NCBI GenBank assembly: GCA_041621405.1
Contig: JBFKAV010000084.1
Location: 1 to 15,615 of the forward strand
Direction of reading: 5' to 3'
DNA from: JBFKAV01 sp041621405
GTDB taxonomy: Bacteria > Pseudomonadota > Alphaproteobacteria > Rhodobacterales > Rhodobacteraceae
Length of the DNA: 15,615 nt
The notes beneath the pieces were generated by a model. It was not told the DNA's origin. It did no database searches and saw only the letters and a list, made by a program, of their open reading frames with translations. Below, in pieces: positions 1 through 5,979 of the stretch. Numbering within the stretch: the stretch's first letter is position 1; each line of letters starts with the position of its first letter. A program made the translations under genes and the position numbers.

Positions 1-204
1 ATCGCAGCGACGCAGGGCAGCGAGCTGGAGACCGTGAAGAACAATTTCCTGGTCAAGAAGCTCGGGCTCAGGGACGGGCCGGAGCTGATGGCGGCGATCA
101 GGTCGGCGCTCGAGACCTACGGCATGTCTGAGCGCAACAAGTACCGCGCCGTGATCTACTACATGCTGGTCAAGCACTTCGGGAAAGAGAGCGTCTACGC
201 CTGA
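1..204 (+). CDS. DUF2853 family protein, C-terminal part (5' end outside window)
   Basis: Frame 1 is open from the first base to TGA at 202-204 and gives 67 residues. They read as the C-terminal half of the small DUF2853 proteins common in Rhodobacterales: a SELETVKNNFLVKKLGL segment, then an ETYGMSERNKYRAVIYY segment and the final HFGKESVY. Full-length family members are roughly 110-115 residues, so about 45 N-terminal residues lie upstream of the window. The family is a small soluble helical protein of unknown function; no catalytic motif is visible. A long hairpin with a T-rich tail starts 16 bases after the stop, so this is probably the last gene of its transcription unit. The family call rests on recalled sequence resemblance only. 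Confidence 0.85.
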   Translation: MAATQGSELETVKNNFLVKKLGLRDGPELMAAIRSALETYGMSERNKYRAVIYYMLVKHFGKESVYA

Positions 205-219
205 GCCGGCGCCTGCGTC

Positions 220-274
220 ACCCGACGCGAACGCCCGCGCCGTTCGCGCGTGCGTCGGGTTGCGTTTCCGTTTA
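220..274 (+). terminator. Rho-independent-like terminator after the DUF2853 gene
   Basis: ACCCGACGC at 220-228 is perfectly complementary to GCGTCGGGT at 252-260, giving a 9-bp outer stem. Inside it GAACG (229-233) can pair with CGTTC (241-245). The stem is followed by TTGCGTTTCCGTTT, a T-rich but interrupted tail. Position just after the stop of the plus-strand gene fits a terminator for it. Confidence 0.55.
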
Positions 275-524
275 CCTTGGATTTTCAGGGCTTTCCGTTT
301 GCACGGAATCGCCCGTGTCTCTAGGGTGCAGGTAACGGTCAGGACGACCGGGACCTTCATAAGTCACGTGTGGTGCGCCCTTCGGGGGGTCACGTGGGGT
401 GGTGGAGGGTCCCGGGGGGTCGGGGCCCTCCATTTCATTCCGGGAGTACGAACCGCCTCGGGCCCGATGCGGAAAGACGCAATCGCGCGACTGTTGCCGG
501 GCAGGGCTCGATCTGCGCAGCGGG
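275..524. other. Gene-free stretch with a G-rich hairpin
   Basis: I see no convincing gene here: open frames have arginine/glycine-rich compositions typical of chance reading of GC-rich DNA. A hairpin TGGAGGG (403-409) / CCCTCCA (426-432) is followed by TTTCATTC and could terminate plus-strand transcription. The octamer GTCACGTG, with a palindromic CACGTG core, occurs at 363-370 and again at 389-396, 26 bp apart, and could be a pair of protein-binding sites. No gene start lies close enough to assign a role. Confidence 0.4.
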
Positions 525-713
525 TCAGCAGTTGAGGATGGCGTGAAGCCGGTAGAGAAGGCCCGGCTGCTTCGCGAGGTCGACTACATCCGGCCAGAGC
601 TCGCGCAGCTCGCAGATGACCTCGTCGCGGGCATCCTCGGCATGCGTCTCGGCGGGCGGAAGGAACGGCATTTTCGCGATTGGATCGACGGATCGAAGTT
701 GTTCGAGTTTCAT
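525..713 (-). CDS. Small hypothetical protein (62 aa)
   Basis: I do not recognise this protein. It starts with ATG at 713-711, seven bases downstream of a clean AGGAG Shine-Dalgarno sequence, and runs 62 residues to a stop at 525. Composition is balanced (MKLEQLRSVDPIAKMPFLPP at the N-terminus, then an acidic amphipathic stretch with ELRELW, ending HAILNC). That is unlike the Arg/Ala/Gly-rich chance frames around it. There is no signal peptide, membrane segment or metal motif. It lies about 220 bases downstream of the EVE gene on the same strand, so it may have its own promoter or be reached by read-through. The good ribosome binding site is the main argument that it is real; a chance ORF remains possible. 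Confidence 0.5.
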   Translation of the reverse strand: MKLEQLRSVDPIAKMPFLPPAETHAEDARDEVICELRELWPDVVDLAKQPGLLYRLHAILNC

Positions 714-715
714 CG

Positions 716-741
716 CCAGTCTCCTGGGCCAGTCTCCTGGG
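716..741. repeat. 13-bp perfect tandem duplication carrying the ribosome binding site
   Basis: CCAGTCTCCTGGG occurs twice back to back (716-728 and 729-741). On the minus strand each copy holds CCAGGAGACTGG, so the small gene starting at 713 has two AGGAG Shine-Dalgarno copies, only the inner one at proper distance. Each unit is also close to a palindrome (CCAG...CTGG). Confidence 0.85.
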
Positions 742-880
742 ATTGTTTCCTGAGATCAGGCTGTCGCGGAATCCTGGCATGCTGACGGCAGGATCTTGCC
801 GACGATCGTGTCATTTCGAGACATCGTCGGCCACCGAGGGCAGCATCTACGCGCCGTCAGAGTAGCCGGGCCCGCCCCTA

Positions 881-942
881 GGGCCCTGAAGCGCCCCTCC
901 GGCATGCCGCGCACGGGTAACCGACAGGTGGCTTCAGAGCCC
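881..942 (-). terminator. Large imperfect stem-loop at the 3' end of the EVE gene
   Basis: GGGCCCTGAAGC (881-892) pairs with GCTTCAGAGCCC (931-942) with one mismatch, enclosing about 38 bases. The right arm contains the EVE stop codon (934-936). A second palindromic pair GGGCCC lies at 868-873 and 881-886. There is no T-run, so this is at best an mRNA-end-stabilising or factor-dependent terminator structure. Confidence 0.3.
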
Positions 943-1347
943 GCCCAGGCTGCAGATTTGCCGCCATTCCGCCTCGGTGACAGGCTGCACCGAAAGCCGC
1001 GAGTTCTTCACCAGCACCATCTCGGCGAGTTCCGGCTCTTCCCTGATCCGCTCGAGCGAGACCGGGCGGGGCAGCGGCTTCACCGCCTTGATGTCGACGC
1101 AGTCCCATTTCGGGTCGTCGGCGGTGCTGTCGGGATGGGATTCTGCGATCACCTCGACGATGCCGACGATCTCCTTGCCCTGGCCCGAGTGGTAGAAAAA
1201 CCCCCGGTCGCCCACCTTCATCGCGCGCATGGTGTTGCGCGCCTGGTAGTTGCGCACCCCGGTCCATTCCTCGCCGGCCTCGCCCTTGGCCAGCTGCTGG
1301 TCCCAGCTCCAGGTGCCGGGTTCGGACTTGAACAGCCAGTAGGACAT
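934..1347 (-). CDS. EVE domain-containing protein
   Basis: This 137-residue protein is a single EVE domain, a PUA-superfamily fold. Typical features are MSYWLFKSEP at the start, W-x-G-VRNYQARN at about 28-38, the FFYHS strand at 50-54, WDCVDIKAV at 81-89 and VLVKNSRLSV near 111-120. EVE domains form an aromatic-cage pocket that binds modified bases in DNA or RNA; the bacterial single-domain protein has no settled role. I chose ATG at 1347-1345 rather than an in-frame ATG six codons upstream. The family begins MxYWLFKSEP, GAAGGTGAT lies just upstream, and this start overlaps the stop of the YciI gene by one base (TGATG), implying translational coupling. It is the last gene of the tsaD-gpsA-YciI-EVE operon. 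Confidence 0.92.
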   Translation of the reverse strand: MSYWLFKSEPGTWSWDQQLAKGEAGEEWTGVRNYQARNTMRAMKVGDRGFFYHSGQGKEIVGIVEVIAESHPDSTADDPKWDCVDIKAVKPLPRPVSLERIREEPELAEMVLVKNSRLSVQPVTEAEWRQICSLGGL

Positions 1348-1619
1348 CAGATCACCTTCTTCCATTCCTCGATGCGGACGTCGGAGAACAGCCCTGCCCT
1401 GGCATAGGGGTCGGCCGCCGCCCAGGCCTCGGCGGCCTCGCGGCCGACGACCTCGAGCACGATCAGCGAGCCGCTCATGCCGCCCTCGCCGTCAATAAAC
1501 GGCCCGGCCTGGGTCACCACGCCGCTGTCGCGCAGGTAGGCGAGATGCGCCTCGCGGTTGGCCTTGCGGGTCTCGAGCGCCCCGGGCTTGTCGGTGCAGA
1601 TCAGTGCATAGAGCGGCAA
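1347..1619 (-). CDS. YciI family protein (TTG start)
   Basis: This is a 90-residue YciI-like protein of the dimeric ferredoxin-like fold. The family signature is visible: NREAHLAYL with His25, the AGPF turn at 38-41, and ADPYARAGLF with Asp70. His and Asp are the conserved pocket pair proposed as catalytic in the family. The physiological reaction is unknown, although some relatives act in dechlorination or lactone chemistry. The start codon is TTG at 1619-1617, preceded at good distance by AAGGAGG, which itself lies in the last codons of gpsA. An ATG just upstream is out of frame. Only three bases separate it from the gpsA stop, and its own stop overlaps the EVE start, so it is translated within the operon. 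Confidence 0.9.
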   Translation of the reverse strand: MPLYALICTDKPGALETRKANREAHLAYLRDSGVVTQAGPFIDGEGGMSGSLIVLEVVGREAAEAWAAADPYARAGLFSDVRIEEWKKVI

Positions 1620-1622
1620 GGG

Positions 1623-2591
1623 TCATTCCTCCTTGAGCGGGCGGGCGAGAAGGATGTCCATCGCGCCCTTGAGGGTGAGGCGGCCTTCCGCGAGGGCCGC
1701 GACGGTCGTCGTGATCGGGACCTCGATGCCGCGCTCGGCGGCAAGGCGCGCCACCGCGCGCGAGGTGGCAGCGCCCTCGACCGTCACGTCGTCGGGAAAG
1801 CGCTCGCCCCGGCCCAGCGCCAGCCCGTAGCGGAAGTTGCGCGACTGCTCCGAGGTGCAGGTCAGCACCAGGTCGCCGAAGCCCGAGAGGCCGGCCAGCG
1901 TCTCCGCCCGGGCGCCGAGCGCAGGGGCGAGGCGCAGCATCTCGGCGTAGCCGCGGGTCATCAGTGCCGCCCGGGCGCTGTCGCCGAGCCCGGCGCCGAT
2001 TGTGGCGCCGGCGGCGATGGCGATGACGTTCTTGACCGCCCCTCCGAGCTCGGCGCCCAGGGTGTCGGTGGTGCGGTAGAGCCGGAGCGTTGGCGTGGCG
2101 AGAAGGTGTTGCAGCTCCCGCCCCGCTGCTTCGTCGGCGCAGGCGAGCGTCAGCGCCGTTGGCAGGCCGCGGGCGATGTCGGCGGCGAAGGAGGGTCCGG
2201 TGAGCACCGCGTGCGGGCCCTCCGGCCGGGCTTCGGCGAGAAGCGCGGTCGCCCCTTTGAGCGTGGCGAGGTCCATGCCCTTGCAGGCGGCGACGAGCGG
2301 GCCTTCGGCGAGGTGCGCCCGCGCGGCGGCGAGCGTCTCGGAAAGCCGCTGCATCGGCACCGTGAGGAGGATCGCGTCGGCGCCCTCGGCTGCGGCAGTG
2401 TCGGCGGTGACGGAGACGCCGTCGGGCAGGGTCGCGCCGGGCAGCCGCCGACTGTTCTCGCGCGTCGCCTCGATCCGGGCGGCCGCCTCGCGGTCGCGCC
2501 CGATCAGGCTCACCGCCGCTCCGCCGCGCGCGAGCGCGATGGCGAGCGCGGTGCCGAAGGCGCCGGCGCCGAGGATCGCGATGCGGCTCAC
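1623..2591 (-). CDS. gpsA: NAD(P)H-dependent glycerol-3-phosphate dehydrogenase
   Basis: GpsA reduces dihydroxyacetone phosphate to sn-glycerol 3-phosphate, the backbone for phospholipid synthesis, in the cytosol. The 322-residue protein has the usual family length. It shows the Rossmann loop GAGAFGTALA (8-17), the substrate-side TGPSFA (131-136), GGAVKN with the conserved Lys187, and the LSGFGDL plus SEQSRN segment (235-252) of the C-terminal helical domain. The start is GTG at 2591-2589, overlapping the tsaD stop by four bases (GTGA). No ATG start exists at the correct place. The stop is three bases before the YciI start. Pairing with tsaD is common in alphaproteobacteria. The sequence shows no truncation. 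Confidence 0.97.
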   Translation of the reverse strand: MSRIAILGAGAFGTALAIALARGGAAVSLIGRDREAAARIEATRENSRRLPGATLPDGVSVTADTAAAEGADAILLTVPMQRLSETLAAARAHLAEGPLVAACKGMDLATLKGATALLAEARPEGPHAVLTGPSFAADIARGLPTALTLACADEAAGRELQHLLATPTLRLYRTTDTLGAELGGAVKNVIAIAAGATIGAGLGDSARAALMTRGYAEMLRLAPALGARAETLAGLSGFGDLVLTCTSEQSRNFRYGLALGRGERFPDDVTVEGAATSRAVARLAAERGIEVPITTTVAALAEGRLTLKGAMDILLARPLKEE

Positions 2592-3670
2592 GCCTTGGCC
2601 CCCTTGCGGCCGCCGCCGACCAATGCGGGCGCGGCTTCGTCGAGCGGCCAGCGCGGGCGGGCAGAAAGCCCGAGGTCGTCGGCGTGACCGAGCCGGTAGC
2701 GCTCGATCCCGGCCCAGGCGATCATCGCCGCGTTGTCGGTGCAGAGCGCGGGCGGCGGCGCGAGGAAGCGGGCGCCGGCCTCGGCGGCCACCTTCTCCAG
2801 TGCCGAGCGGATGGTGCGGTTGGCGGCGACCCCTCCGGTCACGGCGAAGGCGGGGGGACGGGCCTCGGCAAGCGCGCGGCGGGATTTCTCGGCGAGGACG
2901 TCGGCGATGGCCGCCTGGAACGAGGCCGCGAGGTCGGCGCGGTCCTGCCGCCGGAGCCCGCCCTCGCTTGCCACCGCCGCGTCGCGGGCGCGCAGGAGCG
3001 CGGTCTTCAGCCCGGAGAAGCTCATGTCGCAGCCGGGCCGGTCAAGGAGCGGGCGGGGGAAGGCGAAGCGGGTCGGGTCGCCGGCCGTCGCCTCGGCTTC
3101 GATCGCCGGGCCTCCGGGCTGGGCCAGGCCGAGGAGCTTCGCCGCCTTGTCGAAGGCCTCGCCGGGGGCGTCGTCGATAGTACCGCCGAGGCGGGTGAAA
3201 TCCCCGGCGCCCGCGACCTCGAGGAACTGGCAGTGGCCGCCGGAGACGAGGAGCACGAGGTAGGGAAAGCCGAGACCGTCGGTCAGCCTTGGTGTCAGCG
3301 CATGGCCGGCGAGGTGGTTGACGCCGATGAGCGGCAGCCCGGCGCCGGCGGCGATGCCCTTGGCGCACATCACGCCCGCGAGCACGCCTCCGATGAGCCC
3401 GGGACCGGCGGTGACCGCCACGGCGTCGATCTCGGCCAGCGTGACCCCGGCGCGTGCCAGCGCCTCCTCGGCGCAGAGGTCGAGCTTCTCGGCATGGGCG
3501 CGGGCGGCGAGCTCGGGGACGACGCCGCCGAAGGCGGCATGGATCTCGGTCTGCCCGGTGACCACCGAGGCGAGGATCTCGGCCGGCTGCCCCGGCCGGT
3601 GGCGAACCACCGCAGCGGCGGTGTCGTCGCAGCTCGATTCGAGGCCGAGGAAGGTGAGCGTGCGTTGCAT
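2588..3670 (-). CDS. tsaD: tRNA N6-adenosine threonylcarbamoyltransferase TsaD
   Basis: TsaD, with TsaB and TsaE, transfers the threonylcarbamoyl group onto A37 of ANN-decoding tRNAs (t6A). The 360-residue protein starts MQRTLTFLGLESSCDDT. It carries the metal ligands in NHLAGH (His119, His123) and CTDNA (Asp312), the FGGVVPELAARAH segment (48-59), the SGGHC loop (143-147) and the TGGVAAN nucleotide motif near 278-284. I start it at ATG 3670-3668, matching family N-termini. A longer frame upstream reads as low-complexity sequence across the divergent promoter region. The ribosome binding site is weak, with CAGGG directly against the ATG. First gene of the four-gene minus-strand operon and divergent from hemD. 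Confidence 0.97.
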   Translation of the reverse strand: MQRTLTFLGLESSCDDTAAAVVRHRPGQPAEILASVVTGQTEIHAAFGGVVPELAARAHAEKLDLCAEEALARAGVTLAEIDAVAVTAGPGLIGGVLAGVMCAKGIAAGAGLPLIGVNHLAGHALTPRLTDGLGFPYLVLLVSGGHCQFLEVAGAGDFTRLGGTIDDAPGEAFDKAAKLLGLAQPGGPAIEAEATAGDPTRFAFPRPLLDRPGCDMSFSGLKTALLRARDAAVASEGGLRRQDRADLAASFQAAIADVLAEKSRRALAEARPPAFAVTGGVAANRTIRSALEKVAAEAGARFLAPPPALCTDNAAMIAWAGIERYRLGHADDLGLSARPRWPLDEAAPALVGGGRKGAKA

Positions 3671-3682
3671 CCCTGCAGCCGG

Positions 3683-3711
3683 TTGCGTGGTGACCTGGGC
3701 GCAGGTAACAC
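3683..3711 (+). promoter_or_regulatory. Candidate sigma-70 promoter for hemD
   Basis: TTGCGT (3683-3688) and TAACAC (3706-3711) are 17 bases apart, giving a predicted transcript start near 3718 and a leader of about 40 bases before the proposed hemD start. It overlaps the tsaD promoter candidate on the other strand. The -10 box is weak. Confidence 0.3.
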
Positions 3712-3730
3712 CGGCGGCGGGGTGAGACAA
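3702..3730 (-). promoter_or_regulatory. Candidate sigma-70 promoter for the tsaD operon
   Basis: On the minus strand TTGTCT (3730-3725) and TACCTG (3707-3702) are separated by exactly 17 bases, about 30 bases ahead of the tsaD start. It overlaps the plus-strand promoter candidate for hemD. Prediction by eye only. Confidence 0.3.
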
Positions 3731-3749
3731 TCCCGCCCCGACAGCCCGC

Positions 3750-3761
3750 GAGGTTCCCCTG
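3750..3761 (+). promoter_or_regulatory. Ribosome binding site and CTG start of hemD
   Basis: GAGG at 3750-3753 is followed after five bases by CTG at 3759-3761. In this reading frame the stop TGA at 3723-3725 closes the upstream side. Between that stop and the ATG at 3837 there is no ATG, GTG or TTG codon. This site decides the hemD start. Confidence 0.5.
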
Positions 3762-4469
3762 CCCGCGCTCCCGACGCTTCTGATCACCCGCCCGGCCGGG
3801 CCCGCGGCGCGTTTCGCCGCCGACTGGCGGGCGCGGATGGGCGCCGCGGCGCCGGTGCTGATCGCGCCGGTCACCGAGATCCGCGCGCTGCCGGGCGCGC
3901 CCGGACTCGGTGGCCATGCCGGCGCGATCTTCACCTCCGAGAATGGGGTCCGGACGCTCGGCGCGGAGGGCCGCGGCCGCAGCGCCTGGTGCGTCGGCGA
4001 GCGCACGGCCGCTGCGGCGCGGGAGGCGGGCTTCGATGCCGTCGCGGCGGGCGGGGACGCGGAGGCGCTGGTCGCGGCCGTGGTCGCCTCGGGCGAGCGT
4101 GGGCCGTTCCTGCACGCCCGCGGACGCGAGGCGAGAGGCGGCGTGGCGGAGCGGCTCCGCGCCGCCGGCATCGGCTGCGACGAGGCGGTGGTCTACGACC
4201 AGGTCGCGCTGCCGCTTTCGCCCGAGGCGCGGGACCTGCTCGCGCGCGACGCGCCGGTGCTGGTGCCGCTGTTCTCGCCCAATTCTGCATCGCGCTTGGC
4301 CGAGGCCCTAGCCGGCACCGTGCTCCACGCACCGCTCCTCGTGGCGGCGATGAGCCCGGCCGTGGCAGAGGCCTGGGCCGGGCCCGCGCCGCTCCGCCTT
4401 TCCGTCGCCCAAAGGCCCGATGGGCCGGCGATGCTCGACGTGCTGCAGGGCCTCACCGGTTCGCCTTGA
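3759..4469 (+). CDS. hemD: Uroporphyrinogen-III synthase
   Basis: HemD closes and inverts ring D of hydroxymethylbilane to give uroporphyrinogen III, the branch point to heme, cobalamin and bacteriochlorophyll. Starting at CTG 3759 gives 236 residues, the normal family size. The first strand PTLLITRP (5-12), FTSENGV (58-64), the HARGREARGG loop (119-128) and VVYDQVALPLS (from 144) fit the two-lobed fold, including the conserved tyrosine at 146. Starting at the first ATG (3837) would delete the TLLITRP strand, so that start is unlikely. The substitute is CTG with a GAGG ribosome binding site five bases upstream. The gene is first of hemD-mic60-HemY/Orf52 and divergent from tsaD. A sequencing error that removed a normal start cannot be excluded. 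Confidence 0.93.
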   Translation: MPALPTLLITRPAGPAARFAADWRARMGAAAPVLIAPVTEIRALPGAPGLGGHAGAIFTSENGVRTLGAEGRGRSAWCVGERTAAAAREAGFDAVAAGGDAEALVAAVVASGERGPFLHARGREARGGVAERLRAAGIGCDEAVVYDQVALPLSPEARDLLARDAPVLVPLFSPNSASRLAEALAGTVLHAPLLVAAMSPAVAEAWAGPAPLRLSVAQRPDGPAMLDVLQGLTGSP

Positions 4470-4529
4470 AGGCGGGGGGGAACGCGGGCTAAGGTTCGCG
4501 GGTCTGCGGCACGAGGGAGGAGTCGGGCG

Positions 4530-5969
4530 GTGGCGCGAGCGAAGAAGACGAGCTCTAAGACCCCTTCGCCCGACGAGGTCGTCGAGGCGGCGGAAGGAGG
4601 CACCCTGGAGGCCGAGCCGGCGTCGGCGTCGGCGGCGGAGCCCACGGCCGGCGGGGACGCGGCCAAGGCGGCCCGCAAGCCGCGCAAGAAGACCGGGCCG
4701 GACGCCGCCGGGCCCGGCGAGACCCACGTCGAGACCGCCGAGCATGCGCTGGCCAAAGAGGCCGGGGCAGAGCCGGCCGCCGAACCGTCCGGCGACACCG
4801 TCACCGAACCCGCATCGCCGGAGTCCGGCGAGGCCGCGACCGAGCTGTCGCCGGAGGATCTGACCGAGGCCGTATCGGAACCCATGGCGGAGACGCCGCT
4901 GGCGGCGGCATCGCCTCAGACCGCGCCGCACGAGCAGGGCTCGGGTGGCGGCTTCGTGGCCGGCCTGATCGGCGGCGCGCTCGCCATTGCCGCGGGCGTC
5001 GGCGCGCTCTGGCTTTCGAACCCGGACCTTCTGCGCGGCGAGGCGCCGGAGCCCGACTTTTCCCCGATCGAGGCGCGGCTCGACGAGCAGGCGGCCGACA
5101 GCGCCGCGCTGAGCGAGGAGCTCTCGCGGCTTTCGTCCACCGTGGCGGCGCTGCCCCAGGAGGCGCCCGACACGCCCGCGCTCGAATCCCGGATCGACAC
5201 GATCGAGGGCGACCTCACGGCCCGGCTGGACGCGCTTTCCGCCGCACTCGACGTGCTCGAGGGACGGATCGGCCAGGTTGAGGTTCGCCCGCCGGTGATG
5301 GAAGGCGGCGCAAGCGAGGCCGCCGAGCAGGTGGTGGCCGAGATGCGCGCCGCGCTCGACGCCCAGCGCGCCGAGATCGAGGCCCTGGTCGAGGAAACCC
5401 GCGGCAGGATCGAGGCCGCCGAGGCTGAGGCCGCCGCGATCCAGGCCACCGCCGAAACGGCGGCCCGGGCGGCGGTAGCGCGGGCCTCGCTGGCGCGGCT
5501 CCACGCCGCGCTCGAGGCGGGCGGGCCGTTCGCCGCCGCGCTGAGCGAGCTGTCCGAGGTGGTCGACGGGCCGATCCCGGCGGCGCTGATCGCCGCCGCC
5601 GACACCGGCGTGCCGACGCTGGCCGACCTTCGCCGCGCCTACCCCGAACCGGCGCGCGCCGCGCTCGCCGCCTCGATCCGCGCCGACATGCCCGAGGACG
5701 CCGGGGCGATGCAGCGCATCGGCGCCTTCCTGCGCTCGCAGACCGGCGCGCGCTCGACCGAACCGCGGGCTGGCGACGACCCCGACGCGGTGCTCTCGCG
5801 CGCCGAGGGGGCGCTGGCCGAGGGCCAGATCGCCGCGGCACTGGAGCTGCTCGAGGCGCTGCCCGAGGCGGGTAAGGCCGAAATGGCGGCCTGGCGCAGC
5901 GAAGCCGAGGCGCGACTGGCGGCGGTGGAGGCGGCAGAAGCGCTCGCCGCCGCGCTGCCGGCGAACTGA
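4530..5969 (+). CDS. mic60: Mitofilin/Mic60 homologue, membrane-anchored coiled-coil protein
   Basis: This 479-residue protein has the architecture of alphaproteobacterial Mic60 (COG4223/mitofilin). A disordered Ala/Pro/Glu-rich cytoplasmic N-terminus spans about 1-138. One transmembrane helix lies at about 141-163 (GGGFVAGLIGGALAIAAGVG). A long coiled-coil-like heptad region follows at about 178-330, and a C-terminal helical mitofilin domain from about 335 contains LARLHAALEAGGPF and LADLRRAYPEPAR. In mitochondria Mic60 shapes crista junctions, and in purple alphaproteobacteria the homologue affects intracytoplasmic membranes; its location next to heme genes is a known hallmark. The start is GTG at 4530, seven bases after GGGAGGAG. 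The stop is 10 bases before the HemY/Orf52 start. No truncation is seen. Confidence 0.88.
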   Translation: MARAKKTSSKTPSPDEVVEAAEGGTLEAEPASASAAEPTAGGDAAKAARKPRKKTGPDAAGPGETHVETAEHALAKEAGAEPAAEPSGDTVTEPASPESGEAATELSPEDLTEAVSEPMAETPLAAASPQTAPHEQGSGGGFVAGLIGGALAIAAGVGALWLSNPDLLRGEAPEPDFSPIEARLDEQAADSAALSEELSRLSSTVAALPQEAPDTPALESRIDTIEGDLTARLDALSAALDVLEGRIGQVEVRPPVMEGGASEAAEQVVAEMRAALDAQRAEIEALVEETRGRIEAAEAEAAAIQATAETAARAAVARASLARLHAALEAGGPFAAALSELSEVVDGPIPAALIAAADTGVPTLADLRRAYPEPARAALAASIRADMPEDAGAMQRIGAFLRSQTGARSTEPRAGDDPDAVLSRAEGALAEGQIAAALELLEALPEAGKAEMAAWRSEAEARLAAVEAAEALAAALPAN

Positions 5970-5979
5970 GGGGTCGGGA

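Noticed and set aside
3671..4171. N-terminal extension of TsaD
   Set aside because: It crosses the promoter region and lies opposite hemD; family proteins begin at the LGLESSCDDT strand just after ATG 3670.
2684..4492. 602-codon plus-strand open frame opposite tsaD and across hemD
   Set aside because: Its product is Gly/Arg/Ala-rich with no family features, while the minus strand encodes a clear TsaD with metal ligands. Long antisense frames are expected at this GC content.
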